From an uncultured Paracoccaceae bacterium (lineage in GTDB: Bacteria; Pseudomonadota; Alphaproteobacteria; Rhodobacterales; Rhodobacteraceae): a DNA stretch of 61,045 nt. The position numbers and the translations under genes were made by a program. Location of the stretch: contig CAJWNQ010000009.1 in assembly GCA_913043905.1 (NCBI GenBank), positions 1-61,045 of the forward strand, written 5' to 3'. Position 1 is the stretch's first letter. Every line of letters begins with the position of its first letter. The notes under the pieces were generated by a model. It was given only the letters and a program-made list of their open reading frames with translations. It did no database searches and was not told the origin of the DNA. This document shows positions 45,713 through 55,507 of the stretch, piece after piece.

Positions 45713-45736
45713 CCCCAAAAAATTTATGTTTTGGGG
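45713..45736 (-). promoter_or_regulatory. Ribosome-binding-site hairpin of the cobalamin riboswitch
   Basis: CCCCAAAA (45713-45720) pairs with TTTTGGGG (45729-45736). On the minus strand the 3' arm TTTTGGGG contains the GGGG of the hupE Shine-Dalgarno, so folding would hide it. This fits translational control. Confidence 0.6.
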
Positions 45737-45818
45737 GTGCAGAAGCGATGGGGCCAATGGCCTTTACCATCACGGAACACCCCGTCCGTTAGTGTGGCCG
45801 GCGCTAGCGCCGTTGCAA

Positions 45819-46001
45819 GGCTGGTTTCCTGACTCACGGATAGATCGCTTCACCCACCTTCCCAGCTTGCGCCAGTGGTTTTGGATGTCACTCTCCGCAT
45901 ACAGTCGCGGGGGCGGTTGTAGCTTTAGGCCCCTCTTTGGGTAATCCTTATCTACATTCCCATTTGATCCCCAGACGTTGTAACATCTTTAATGGGGAAC
46001 C
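45819..46001 (-). promoter_or_regulatory. Cobalamin (AdoCbl) riboswitch
   Basis: On the minus strand the RNA reads GGTTCCCC at the 5' end, then GGGGATCAAATGGGAA, then CCGCCCCCGCGACTGTATG, CCACTGGCGCAAGCTGGGAA, and finishes with AGTCAGGAAACCAGCC. These blocks occur in the order and spacing of the cobalamin riboswitch (Rfam RF00174), including the highly conserved B12 box. It lies upstream of hupE and the cobW/cobN genes, its expected targets. Sequence between it and the ATG contains further palindromes (GGCGCTAGCGCC near 45801) that may join the expression platform. Confidence 0.95.
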
Positions 46002-46212
46002 ATGCAAGACCTGTTTGCCTTTTTGATGTAGGGCGCGCAAGTGTGATTCCGACCTCTCAGCAATTTATCACGTCACGGCTACTTAGATTATAAGGTTATT
46101 TTGCAATATCTTGTGGATAACTATATCCAAACCGCTAAATAAAGGGTTTTTGTATTGACAGAATGGCCCGAAAATAGAGAATTTAATTTAAATAAGAATC
46201 AAAGGCGGCTTT
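46002..46212. promoter_or_regulatory. Divergent promoter region of hupE and smc
   Basis: The gene-free gap 45707-46212 holds the cobalamin riboswitch and this remainder. A consensus TTGACA (46155-46160) on the plus strand with GAGAAT 16 bases later is a candidate smc promoter. The hupE promoter should lie above 46001 on the minus strand; no clear match was found. Confidence 0.35.
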
Positions 46213-49200
46213 GTGCAGTTTAGTAAGCTCAGATTGACAGGTTTTAAAAGTTTTGTAGATCCCACTGAATTGGTGATTGCTGACGGCTTGACTGGTGTTG
46301 TTGGCCCAAATGGTTGTGGTAAATCTAATTTGTTAGAAGCACTGCGTTGGGTCATGGGTGAAAACCGTCCAAAAGCTATGCGTGGGGGGGGGATGGAAGA
46401 CGTTATATTTGCAGGTGCAGCATCTCGGCCCGCGCGCAATTATGCAGAAGTCTCTCTACTAATTGACAATACTCAACGTCTTGCTCCTGCTGCTTTTAAT
46501 AATCAAGATGTTTTAGAAGTTATTCGTCGTATTACCCGTGACGTTGGCTCTGCTTATAAAACAAACGGTAAAGATTCGCGGGCACGTGATGTTCAAATGC
46601 TATTCGCAGACGCCTCAACAGGAGCTCATTCGCCGGCACTTGTTCGCCAAGGACAAATAGCTGAACTTATTAATGCTAAACCCAAAGCACGCAGACGAGT
46701 GTTGGAAGAAGCTGCTGGTATTTCAGGTTTATACCAACGACGTCACGAAGCTGAACTTAAGCTTAAAGGCGCAGAAACAAACCTTAACCGTGTTGATGAT
46801 GTTGTAGAGCAGCTTGAAAACCAATTAGGGTCATTGGCACGTCAAGCTCGTCAAGCTAAGCGTTATCGTGAAATTGGTACAGAACTGCGCCAGTCTGAAG
46901 GTTTATTGTTATATCGCCGATGGAGAGAAGCAGATATTGCGCGCCAAGCCGCGGTTGAAGAATTAACGATAGCAACCAAAACTGCAGCAAATGCTCAAAC
47001 CGAAGCATTAAAGTCTTTGAAGTTTCGTGAACTATGTGAAGGAAAAGTACCGCCCCTGCGTGAAGAAGAAGCAATATCGTCGTCGGTTGTTCAGCGGTTG
47101 TCTGTTCAACGCGATACATTAGCTGATCAAGAGTTTAGGGCGCGAGATCAAATTGAAACTTTGCAATCTCGTATTGAACAGCTTGGTAACGATATAGAGC
47201 GTGAATCAGGCCTTAATAAAGATGCAGAGGAAACAATAAAACGTTTAGATTGGGAGCAGCAACAAATTGAAAAAGCCTCTCTTGGGCATGACGAAAAATT
47301 AAACTCTGCTAACATAGCTGCGCGTGATGCTGCAGGTATTATGCAGGATAAAGAAAGTGAACTTGATAAGCTTTCAGAAGATGCTGCGCGCCTATCTGCC
47401 CGGCATCAATCTGCACACCGTTTATTTGAAGATGCCCAATCAGTTTTAAAAAAACGTCAAGCAGATTCAGATGTTGCGGTTGGAAATGTACTCACAGCAG
47501 AGCAAAGTTTAGAAGAAGCACAAGAGCGCCTGGAGCAAGCCACAGCAACTCGTGCAATCACACAAGAGGTAATGTTAAAGTCTGAAGCAAAGCTCCTTGA
47601 AATTGAAAGTCAAAGGGTGCAAGCACAGGCATTAGATAGTGATGCACGTGCAACTTTGTCAGAGTCAGAAGGTGAAGCAAATGCACTTAGAGCTGAGGTC
47701 GCCGCTTTGGAGCGTGTTATTGCGCGCGATAGTGTGGACGGTAAGCAATTATTGGACACCATTAGAGCGAGTAAAGGCTATGAATCTGCACTGGGAGCTG
47801 CATTAGCTGACGATCTAAAAGTCCCAATTGTTGAGGCAAATGGAATATCTGGCTGGGTGCAAATGCCAACTTATTCTGATATTGCTAGTTTACCTTTAAG
47901 TGTTGTTTCATTAAAGAAATATGTTGAGGCCCCCTCTATTTTGGCTCGCCGCTTGGATCAAATAGGGATAGTAAATCGAGCCGACGGTGCACGCTTACAA
48001 GCAGATTTGAAGCCTGGACAACGCTTAGTTTCTGTCGAGGGTGATTTATGGCGTTGGGATGGTTTTCGACAAAGCGGTGATGACGCCCCTTCGACCGCTG
48101 CCTTGCGACTTCAACAAATGAACCGAGTTGAAGAATTGCGTGAAGGACTTACCTTGGCCTCAAATCAGCTAGAGATAGCTAAAGAAAAATTTGATTATAT
48201 ACATAAAAATTTAGAAGATTTGACTCAGGCTGACCATACCGCGCGTGATGCTCGTAAATCAGCAGATGAAGCTGCAACAAATGCTAACCGCCAGATGTCT
48301 AGAGCTGAAGCTGATTGTGATATGTTAGCTGGTAAAATCGAAGCATTAAAGCTTTCCCAGGTAAGGTTAGAAGAAGAAACCTATGCTGCTTCTGGCATGC
48401 TAAAAGATTCTATGAAAAATGTAGCAGATTTGGGTGATTTAGAAACTGCCCGTAATCTTGTAGAGACTATTAAAATAGCTGTTGAAGCTGCGCGCATGAC
48501 TATGATGACAAAGCGATCGATGTTTGATGAGGTGCGTCGTGAAGGTGAAGCGCGAACAAAGCGGCGCCAGGAAATTATTCAAGAAGTTTCTGGATGGCGC
48601 CATCGTCTTCGAACAGCAGAAAAACGCATATCTGAACTAGCTGAACGCAAAGATCTATCGGAATTTGAGCTCAAGTCTGCTATGGAAGCTCCGGAAGAAA
48701 TCGCTGCAAAGCGTGATGAGCTATCAAAGGCAATTGTTACTGCAGAAGGTCGTATGACTGCTGCATCAGATTCATTATCATTGGGTGAGAGTGAGTTGCG
48801 TAAGGCAGAGCAAAGTGAGCGTGATGCTGAGCGTAGGGCTTCAGAAAATCGGGAAAAACGTGCTCGAGCTGAAGCCGTAGCTGAAGCCGCTGTGGCTCAA
48901 GTTTCAACTGCATCGGATCGAATTCGTGAAGATTTAAGTATTAAGCCTGAAGATTTACTTGAGACATTAGAAACTGATCCTGAAAAAATACCACCAGCCG
49001 ATCGTATTGAAGCAGACGTTGCACGCCTAAGGCGCCAGCGTGATGCATTGGGTGCAGTCAATTTGCGTGCAGAAGAAGATGCAAAAGAAGTAAATGAAGA
49101 ACGTGATGCCTTGGTCATCGAAAAGGAAGATCTAGAAGAAGCTATCAAAGCTCTTCGTGTGGGTATTTCTAGCTTGAATAAAGAGGGGCGTGAACGCTTG

Positions 49201-49668
49201 TTGGCAGCGTTTGATGATGTAAACAAAAATTTCTCTCGATTGTTTAAAACATTATTTGGTGGTGGTGAGGCTAATCTTGTTCTTGTTGAAAGTGATGATC
49301 CACTTGAAGCTGGCCTTGAAATTATGTGTCAGCCACCTGGGAAAAAGCTTTCTACACTTTCATTACTATCAGGTGGTGAACAGACATTAACTGCTTTGGC
49401 ATTGATCTTTGCTGTATTTTTGGCAAATCCGGCACCAATTTGTGTGCTTGATGAGGTTGATGCACCACTTGACGATGCTAATGTAAACCGATTCTGCGAT
49501 ATGTTGGATGAAATGATTAGCCAAACTGATACTCGCTTTTTAATTATTACGCATCATGCAGTAACAATGGCTCGCATGGACAGGTTATTTGGTATTACAA
49601 TGGCTGAGCAAGGTGTTAGCCAATTGGTTTCTGTTGATTTAACTTCAGCAGAAGAGTTAATTGACTAA
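46213..49668 (+). CDS. smc: Chromosome segregation protein SMC
   Basis: SMC is the condensin ATPase that organises and separates chromosomes. The 1151-residue protein starts with GTG and has the Walker A GPNGCGKS (31-38), two long coiled coils, a hinge around residues 510-660, and the C-terminal signature LSLLSGGEQTLTALAL with Walker B CVLDEVDAPLDD. A nine-G run at 46384-46392 encodes part of AMRGGGMEDVIF, a segment conserved in SMC. ScpA and ScpB are not adjacent. Confidence 0.95.
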   Translation: MQFSKLRLTGFKSFVDPTELVIADGLTGVVGPNGCGKSNLLEALRWVMGENRPKAMRGGGMEDVIFAGAASRPARNYAEVSLLIDNTQRLAPAAFNNQDVLEVIRRITRDVGSAYKTNGKDSRARDVQMLFADASTGAHSPALVRQGQIAELINAKPKARRRVLEEAAGISGLYQRRHEAELKLKGAETNLNRVDDVVEQLENQLGSLARQARQAKRYREIGTELRQSEGLLLYRRWREADIARQAAVEELTIATKTAANAQTEALKSLKFRELCEGKVPPLREEEAISSSVVQRLSVQRDTLADQEFRARDQIETLQSRIEQLGNDIERESGLNKDAEETIKRLDWEQQQIEKASLGHDEKLNSANIAARDAAGIMQDKESELDKLSEDAARLSARHQSAHRLFEDAQSVLKKRQADSDVAVGNVLTAEQSLEEAQERLEQATATRAITQEVMLKSEAKLLEIESQRVQAQALDSDARATLSESEGEANALRAEVAALERVIARDSVDGKQLLDTIRASKGYESALGAALADDLKVPIVEANGISGWVQMPTYSDIASLPLSVVSLKKYVEAPSILARRLDQIGIVNRADGARLQADLKPGQRLVSVEGDLWRWDGFRQSGDDAPSTAALRLQQMNRVEELREGLTLASNQLEIAKEKFDYIHKNLEDLTQADHTARDARKSADEAATNANRQMSRAEADCDMLAGKIEALKLSQVRLEEETYAASGMLKDSMKNVADLGDLETARNLVETIKIAVEAARMTMMTKRSMFDEVRREGEARTKRRQEIIQEVSGWRHRLRTAEKRISELAERKDLSEFELKSAMEAPEEIAAKRDELSKAIVTAEGRMTAASDSLSLGESELRKAEQSERDAERRASENREKRARAEAVAEAAVAQVSTASDRIREDLSIKPEDLLETLETDPEKIPPADRIEADVARLRRQRDALGAVNLRAEEDAKEVNEERDALVIEKEDLEEAIKALRVGISSLNKEGRERLLAAFDDVNKNFSRLFKTLFGGGEANLVLVESDDPLEAGLEIMCQPPGKKLSTLSLLSGGEQTLTALALIFAVFLANPAPICVLDEVDAPLDDANVNRFCDMLDEMISQTDTRFLIITHHAVTMARMDRLFGITMAEQGVSQLVSVDLTSAEELID

Positions 49669-49772
49669 TAATTATATTTATAAATACCTGTATTAATATT
49701 CATGATTATATATATATTTATTGGAATTTGGAATAATATGGTGAAGCTTTTTATAGATAAAAAAGGCGCCCA

Positions 49773-49794
49773 GATTGGCGCCTTAATAATATAG
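49773..49794 (-). terminator. Intrinsic terminator of the aldehyde dehydrogenase gene
   Basis: AAGGCGCC (49773-49780) and GGCGCCTT (49787-49794) form an 8-bp stem with a six-base loop. On the minus strand it is followed by a run of T (49772 downward), and it lies after the stop at 49813. The plus strand has no T run. Confidence 0.88.
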
Positions 49795-49812
49795 TAGATT
49801 TTATGTAATAAT

Positions 49813-51246
49813 TTAAGTTGTCCAACCTGTGATATGTTTGATCTCACAAAAATCCTCAATACCCCATTTGCCACCTTCGCGCCCGTTACCAGATTGTTTG
49901 TAGCCACCAAATGGTGATGGAGCAGCACCACCGTCTCCGTTTATTCTAATCATACCAGCACGCATGGCACGTGCTGCGCGTTTGGCTTTATCTGGATCTT
50001 GTGTTTGCACATAGTTAGTTAGGCCATAATCTGTATCGTTGGCCAATTCATACGCATGCTCTTCATTGTCAAATGGCATTATAGCGAGTACGGGACCAAA
50101 AATTTCATCACGACCTACAATCATGTCATTAGTAACATCAGCAAAAACTGTTGGACGAACAAAGTAACCTTTATTTAATCCTTCAGGCCGACCCATGCCT
50201 CCTGCAACCAATCGTGCACCTTCTTTGATACCTTGTTCAATCATGCTTTGAACTTTATTATAGTGTGCTTCAGATGACATTGCACCCATGTGGGAGCCTT
50301 CTAGTGAAGGATCACCAACTGAATGAGCTTCAGCTGTTGCCACTGCAATTTCTACTGCTCTGTCATAATATGATCGTTCCACCAACATTCGTGTTGGAGC
50401 ATTACAGCTTTGACCTGAGTTGTTGAAGACATGCATTGTACCGCGTTTCACAGCTTTTTCATCGGCATCGGCAAATACGATATTTGCACCTTTTCCACCT
50501 AGCTCTAATGTCACACGTTTGACTGTGTCGGACGCAGCTTTAGATATTAGAGAACCCGCACGCGTAGAACCTGTGAATGAAATCATATCAATATCTTTAT
50601 GAGAAGACATTTGTGACCCAACACCAATACCATCTCCATTTAACATATTATAAACACCTGCAGGAACCCCTGCTGCATGCATAATTTCTGAGAATATATA
50701 AGCAGATATAGGCGAAATTTCTGATGGCTTCAAAACACATGTTGAGCCTGCAGCAATTGCGGGAATGACCTTAAGAAATATTTGGTTCATCGGCCAATTC
50801 CAAGGTGTGATCAGACCTGCAACTCCAATTGGTTCTTTAAGAATTTTTTCATTTGGGAAGCCTTCTAATACTTCTTCAAACTCAAACTCTCCAAGTGAAT
50901 CAATAAATTTCTGAATATGACCAGTACCACATCCTACCTGTTGTGTGCGCGATAGAGTAATTGGCGCGCCCATTTCCATGGTGGTTGCTTGGGCTATGTC
51001 TTCTTCACGTTTGGCATATTCTATTTGAATAGATTTCAGAAGCGCAATACGGTCAGATTTTAGCGAATGCTGCCAAGACCCAAATGCTGTACGAGCAGCA
51101 GCAACTGCAGCGTCTGTATCTTCTTGTCCACCCAAAGAAATAACGGCAAAAGCCTCTTCTGTTGCCGGGTTTATAATTTCAAAGTCATTTTCTTTGGCAG
51201 GGTTCACCCATTTACCATTAATGTAAAATTGACGTCTATCTAGCAT
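49813..51246 (-). CDS. NAD(P)-dependent aldehyde dehydrogenase
   Basis: The 477-residue enzyme oxidises an aldehyde to the acid. The general-base glutamate lies in TLELGGKGANIVF and the catalytic cysteine in NNSGQSCNAPTRM, with LITPWNWPMNQ and FTGSTRAG forming the cofactor site. Length and motifs match the class-I-like ALDH superfamily; the substrate cannot be set. It stands alone with its own terminator, and the next gene (RidA-like) is on the same strand about 115 bases upstream. Confidence 0.92.
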   Translation of the reverse strand: MLDRRQFYINGKWVNPAKENDFEIINPATEEAFAVISLGGQEDTDAAVAAARTAFGSWQHSLKSDRIALLKSIQIEYAKREEDIAQATTMEMGAPITLSRTQQVGCGTGHIQKFIDSLGEFEFEEVLEGFPNEKILKEPIGVAGLITPWNWPMNQIFLKVIPAIAAGSTCVLKPSEISPISAYIFSEIMHAAGVPAGVYNMLNGDGIGVGSQMSSHKDIDMISFTGSTRAGSLISKAASDTVKRVTLELGGKGANIVFADADEKAVKRGTMHVFNNSGQSCNAPTRMLVERSYYDRAVEIAVATAEAHSVGDPSLEGSHMGAMSSEAHYNKVQSMIEQGIKEGARLVAGGMGRPEGLNKGYFVRPTVFADVTNDMIVGRDEIFGPVLAIMPFDNEEHAYELANDTDYGLTNYVQTQDPDKAKRAARAMRAGMIRINGDGGAAPSPFGGYKQSGNGREGGKWGIEDFCEIKHITGWTT

Positions 51247-51360
51247 GTTTCACCTATATATTAATTTTTATGTAAACTGGCATTGGTATCCCTAAATGGC
51301 AAGTTTGAACGCAACGTTAAGATATAATTATTTCGACATTTAAATCTATAAAAAAGCTAT

Positions 51361-51714
51361 TTAAACTTTAACCGCAGCGATTATACAAATTTCAATTAGG
51401 ATTTGTTCGCGGGCCATATTTGCTTGTACGCAAGCACGTGCAGGCTTTTGATGATCTGCAATCCATTCATTCCAGATTTCATTCATACCGGCAAAATCGT
51501 CCATTGTACGTATATAAATTAAGGTTGATAGTATATGGTCACGATCCGAACCTGCCTCAATTAGTAATGCATCGACTTTGGCCAGACAATCTGCTGTTTG
51601 TGCCTTAATATTTCCAGTGACATCATTTGGGACTTGGCCAGAAAAATAGATTGTACCATTATGAATATTAATCTTACTCATGCGTTCAGTAGAATGGTTG
51701 CGAGTGATAGTCAT
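51361..51714 (-). CDS. RidA-family reactive intermediate deaminase-like protein
   Basis: The 117-residue protein has the RidA (YjgF/YER057c/UK114) fold: YFSGQVPND near the N terminus, LSTLIYIRTMDDFAGMNEIW, and the conserved arginine in KPARACVQAN. RidA proteins hydrolyse enamine/imine intermediates; many YoaB-like members, which this resembles, have no proven substrate. It lies before the aldehyde dehydrogenase on the same strand, but the gap makes co-transcription uncertain. Confidence 0.88.
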   Translation of the reverse strand: MTITRNHSTERMSKINIHNGTIYFSGQVPNDVTGNIKAQTADCLAKVDALLIEAGSDRDHILSTLIYIRTMDDFAGMNEIWNEWIADHQKPARACVQANMAREQILIEICIIAAVKV

Positions 51715-51818
51715 TTTTTATCTTCTTTATTGTTTCGGACTAAAATTTTGACTCTGAAATCTTATAAATACTTTCATAATACATTATGACTTTTAAGGCA
51801 ATTTTTTTGAAAATTAAA

Positions 51819-51842
51819 AAGGCCTCACAATTGCGAGGCCTT
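51819..51842 (-). terminator. Intrinsic terminator of pnp
   Basis: AAGGCCTC (51819-51826) and GAGGCCTT (51835-51842) form the stem. On the minus strand the stem is followed by TTTTTAATTTTC. It lies just after the pnp stop at 51884. Confidence 0.88.
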
Positions 51843-51883
51843 AAAAATCTAAGTAATCATTTAAAGTAAATTATCAGAATAGC

Positions 51884-54013
51884 TTAACTTTCTTTTTCTG
51901 AAACGATTTCTTCACCAGTTTCCTGATTGATAACCTTCATTGACAGGCGTACTTTTCCACGGTCATCAAAACCCATTAGCTTCACCTTTACTTTTTGGCC
52001 TTCTTTGACCAAATCGCTTGGGTGATTAACGCGCTCATTTGCCATTTGGGATACGTGGACTAATCCGTCACGTTTTCCAAAGAAGTTTACAAATGCACCA
52101 AAATCCATGACTTTTACAACTGTACCGGTGTAGACAGTGCCTACCTCTGGTTCAGCAGCAATTTCCATAATCATTTCTTTAGCTTTTTCGATCTGCTCTC
52201 CATTGCTTGATGCAATTTTGATAACACCTTCGTCGTCAATGTTTACTTTAGCGCCAGAAACTTCACAAATTTCACGTATTACTTTACCACCAGAACCAAT
52301 GACTTCACGGATTTTTTCTGGATTAATTTTAATGGTTTCAATACGTGGAGCATGCTCACTGAACGAACCTGCTTCTGTTAAAGCATTGGCCATTTCACCA
52401 AGTATGTGCAAGCGGCCATCTTTGGCTTGAGCCATAGCTTTTTCCATAATATCTGGTGTAATACCTGCAACTTTAATATCCATTTGCAATGATGTGATAC
52501 CATTTTCAGTACCCGCGACTTTAAAGTCCATATCACCCAAGTGATCTTCATCACCTAAGATGTCTGTTAATACAGCATACTCACCATTGTCTTGTAAGAT
52601 TAACCCCATAGCAACACCTGCGACTGGTGCGCGCAATGGAACGCCTGCGTCCATCATTGATAGAGATCCACCACAGACTGATGCCATTGAAGACGAGCCG
52701 TTTGACTCTGTAATCTCTGAAACCATTCTTATTGTATATGGAAATTCAGTTACTGGAGGTAAAACAGCCTGTAAAGCGCGCCAAGCTAGCTTACCATGAC
52801 CAATTTCACGACGACCAGGCCCCATGCTACGTCCACATTCACCTACTGAATATGGAGGGAAGTTATAATGTAATAAGAAATTTGAACGATATGTACCGCT
52901 TAAAGCATCAATCATTTGTTCATCATCGCCAGTACCTAATGTAGTGACCGCTAATGCTTGAGTTTCACCGCGTGTAAATAAAGCTGAACCATGTGTTCTC
53001 GGTAAAACAGCTGTCTCAGAAACGATTGGACGTACAGTAGATAAATCGCGCCCATCAATACGCTTACCTGTTTTAACGATATCGCCACGTACAACTTCTG
53101 ACTCCAACTTCTTCAAGCAAGTACCAAAGTTTGTATCAGAAACTTGGTCATCTGATAAAGCTTCGATAATTGCATCTTTCGCGGCAGAAAGAGCAGATGT
53201 ACGCTCTTGCTTATCTATAAAAGCATAAGCGGCACGAATTCCTTTTTCTCCAGCGGCCCTTACGGATGAATACAACTCAGAGTAATCTGGTGCTTGGTAA
53301 TTAAAGGGCTCTTTCGCGGCATCTTCCGCCATGTCTATAATCATATCGATAACAGGTTGAATTTGCTCGTGAGCAAAGTTGATAGCTCCTAACATTTCTT
53401 CTTCTGTCAACTCGTATGCTTCTGACTCAACCATCATTACTGCGTCTTTTGTTCCAGCAACAACTAAATCAAGACGTTGATCTGGGTTATTTTTAAGTTC
53501 ATGCATATCATCGCATGTTGGGTTCAATACGTATTGACCACCTTCAAAGCCAACACGGCAGTTACCGATTGGGCCCATGAATGGGGCGCCAGATAAAGTT
53601 AATGCTGCAGAAGCTGCAATCATTGCAACCATATCAGGATCGTTAACTAGGTCATGTGATAAAACTGTTAGTGTAATTTGGACTTCATGTTTGAAACCAG
53701 GAATGAACAAAGGACGAATAGGACGGTCAATTAAACGCGCCGTTAATGTTTCTTTTTCAGTTGGACGAGCTTCACGTTTGAAGAAGCCACCTGGTATTTT
53801 ACCAGCGGCATAATACTTTTCTTGGTAGTTTACAGTTAATGGAAAAAAGGATTGGCCCTCTTTTTCTTTTTTTGCAAAACAGACTGCAGCTAATACTGAA
53901 GTTTCGCCGTATGTGGCGATTACTGTGCTGTCAGCTTGGCGGGCAATTTTACCAGTTTCCAATGTAAGCGTCTCTTCGCCCCACTGGATAGATTTTTTTA
54001 CTACGTTAAACAT
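51884..54013 (-). CDS. pnp: Polyribonucleotide nucleotidyltransferase (PNPase)
   Basis: PNPase degrades RNA 3'-5' using phosphate, often in the degradosome. The 709-residue protein has two RNase PH-like domains (the first around [24 protein letters not shown], split: [14 protein letters not shown]; the second with [23 protein letters not shown], split: [15 protein letters not shown]), then a KH domain ([13 protein letters not shown]) and an S1 domain ([14 protein letters not shown]). It lies downstream of rpsO behind its terminator, with a structured 5' leader of about 235 bases. Confidence 0.96.
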   Translation of the reverse strand: MFNVVKKSIQWGEETLTLETGKIARQADSTVIATYGETSVLAAVCFAKKEKEGQSFFPLTVNYQEKYYAAGKIPGGFFKREARPTEKETLTARLIDRPIRPLFIPGFKHEVQITLTVLSHDLVNDPDMVAMIAASAALTLSGAPFMGPIGNCRVGFEGGQYVLNPTCDDMHELKNNPDQRLDLVVAGTKDAVMMVESEAYELTEEEMLGAINFAHEQIQPVIDMIIDMAEDAAKEPFNYQAPDYSELYSSVRAAGEKGIRAAYAFIDKQERTSALSAAKDAIIEALSDDQVSDTNFGTCLKKLESEVVRGDIVKTGKRIDGRDLSTVRPIVSETAVLPRTHGSALFTRGETQALAVTTLGTGDDEQMIDALSGTYRSNFLLHYNFPPYSVGECGRSMGPGRREIGHGKLAWRALQAVLPPVTEFPYTIRMVSEITESNGSSSMASVCGGSLSMMDAGVPLRAPVAGVAMGLILQDNGEYAVLTDILGDEDHLGDMDFKVAGTENGITSLQMDIKVAGITPDIMEKAMAQAKDGRLHILGEMANALTEAGSFSEHAPRIETIKINPEKIREVIGSGGKVIREICEVSGAKVNIDDEGVIKIASSNGEQIEKAKEMIMEIAAEPEVGTVYTGTVVKVMDFGAFVNFFGKRDGLVHVSQMANERVNHPSDLVKEGQKVKVKLMGFDDRGKVRLSMKVINQETGEEIVSEKES

Positions 54014-54199
54014 TTAGTTTTCCTATCAAAGGAGCAATCTCCGGCCCTCCGAAGTCTCCTATTTAAAAGGTGGCCCCATTGCCACCGACCCTTACCCTCT
54101 TGGCGAATACTCAGGCCTTAGCATCACATTCCAGATACGCGGGCGTATACATGCAAAATTTGAATATGTGAAGGGGTAAGAATTTCAATCATTCATAAA
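54014..54199 (-). promoter_or_regulatory. Structured 5' leader of pnp
   Basis: The gap after rpsO's terminator contains a GGTGGC/GCCACC hairpin (54069-54074 with 54081-54086) and further GC-rich pairing near the start. In E. coli the pnp leader is an RNase III processing and autoregulation site; the same role here is inference from position and folding. Confidence 0.4.
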
Positions 54200-54203
54200 A
54201 AAA

Positions 54204-54229
54204 GCCTACTCTTAAAAGAATAGGCTTTA
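54204..54229 (-). terminator. Intrinsic terminator of rpsO
   Basis: On the minus strand AAAGCCTA pairs with TAGGCTTT, extended by CTCTT-like pairing, and is followed by a T run. It lies directly after the rpsO stop at 54251, so some transcripts end before pnp and others read through or start again. Confidence 0.85.
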
Positions 54230-54250
54230 AAATTTAAAGTGAAATCGGGG

Positions 54251-54520
54251 TTAACGGCGGATTTCAAGGCGTTTAATTAGGTCTTGGTAACGTGCCTCAT
54301 CCTTGCTGCGTGTGTAATCTAACAACTTACGACGCAAAGCAACCATTTTCAAAAGGCCACGACGTGAGTGGTTATCTTTTTTATTGGTTTTAAAGTGTTC
54401 TGTAAGTGTCTTAATGCGAGAAGTTAAAATAGCTACCTGTACTTCTGGTGAACCAGTGTCACCTTCTTTAATAGCAAATTCTTTAATCAAGCGTGTTTTT
54501 TCTTCAACAGTAATCGACAT
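54251..54520 (-). CDS. rpsO: 30S ribosomal protein S15
   Basis: S15 binds 16S rRNA early in assembly of the 30S platform. The 89-residue protein has the expected length, with [17 protein letters not shown] near the N terminus, the conserved [19 protein letters not shown] in the middle, and a basic C terminus ending [21 protein letters not shown] precedes the ATG, a strong ribosome-binding site. It is followed by its own terminator and pnp, the near-universal rpsO-pnp order. Confidence 0.97.
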   Translation of the reverse strand: MSITVEEKTRLIKEFAIKEGDTGSPEVQVAILTSRIKTLTEHFKTNKKDNHSRRGLLKMVALRRKLLDYTRSKDEARYQDLIKRLEIRR

Positions 54521-54643
54521 CGGGGTCTCCTTGGTTAGAGTTAATGGCTCAGGCCGGGATATCGTCCAGCAGGGCCCATGGAGTATCTGGTAATACAGAT
54601 TTTGCTCGTATACTTTTGTTTCTTTAAGAAATAAAGGGGAATA

Positions 54644-55507
54644 TTATATTTCTTTACGTAGTTTAATAGCTATCATATTTGATATAAACAAAGTTAGCAA
54701 AACTACTGCGCCACCGGCTAAAGCCCATGATCCAGGATATTCACCAATTACTGCCCATACTAATATAGGGGCAAGAATACTTTCACCTAATATTAATAAA
54801 GCTACTTCGGCGCTAGTTATATATCTTGGACTAATTGCTATTAAGCATGTTGATGTGGCTATAAGGCTATTGTGAAGTAATGCTATAGGTGCATCCATGC
54901 CGTTAAATACAAATGGCGTAGCCCAAGGTAAAAAAACTAAACCACTTGCAAATAGTGCGAATGGAGTAACGGGAATCATCGATGAAGCTTTTGATTTGCG
55001 CGCAAATGTTAAAGATGTACCAAAGCTAGCAGCACAGCCGACTGCGCATAGGTCTCCCCAAACTGAAGTATTTTGATCTTGGGCAGAGCCTAAGGCAATT
55101 AAAGAAATTCCAGATAATGCAAATACAATTGTCCAAGCCATACGTCGTGATATTTGCTCACCTAATAAAAACCAGCTAGAAAAGGCTGAAAATACTGGCA
55201 TAGTTGCGATTATAAATACAGTGTTTGATACTGCTGTCATACTAATTGACAATGCAAATAGGGGGCCACTTAGTGCCAAAAATAAACCAAATAAAATAGC
55301 GTTTGGGCCAATATTGCGGAATATATTTACAATGTTGCCTCTATGGTAAGCAAACAATCCTAATAAAATAAAGAATCCAGATATAAAACTACGCCAGACA
55401 ATTATAGTGTACACATCTGCATTAAGTAATCTGATGAAAAGACTATCCGGAACAATAAATAATACACCAAATATCGCGAGTAAAATACCTTTAGATTGGT
55501 CTGTCAT
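54644..55507 (-). CDS. EamA/DMT-family transporter
   Basis: The 287-residue protein has about ten hydrophobic segments in two EamA halves (first half with FIVPDSLFIRLLNADVYTI, second half with LILGESILAPILVW). Substrate unknown. The start at 55507 is preferred because its ATGA overlaps the stop of the upstream DUF1643 gene; an in-frame ATG at 55519 lies four codons further inside that gene. The coupling shows a two-gene operon of unrelated functions. Confidence 0.84.
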   Translation of the reverse strand: MTDQSKGILLAIFGVLFIVPDSLFIRLLNADVYTIIVWRSFISGFFILLGLFAYHRGNIVNIFRNIGPNAILFGLFLALSGPLFALSISMTAVSNTVFIIATMPVFSAFSSWFLLGEQISRRMAWTIVFALSGISLIALGSAQDQNTSVWGDLCAVGCAASFGTSLTFARKSKASSMIPVTPFALFASGLVFLPWATPFVFNGMDAPIALLHNSLIATSTCLIAISPRYITSAEVALLILGESILAPILVWAVIGEYPGSWALAGGAVVLLTLFISNMIAIKLRKEI

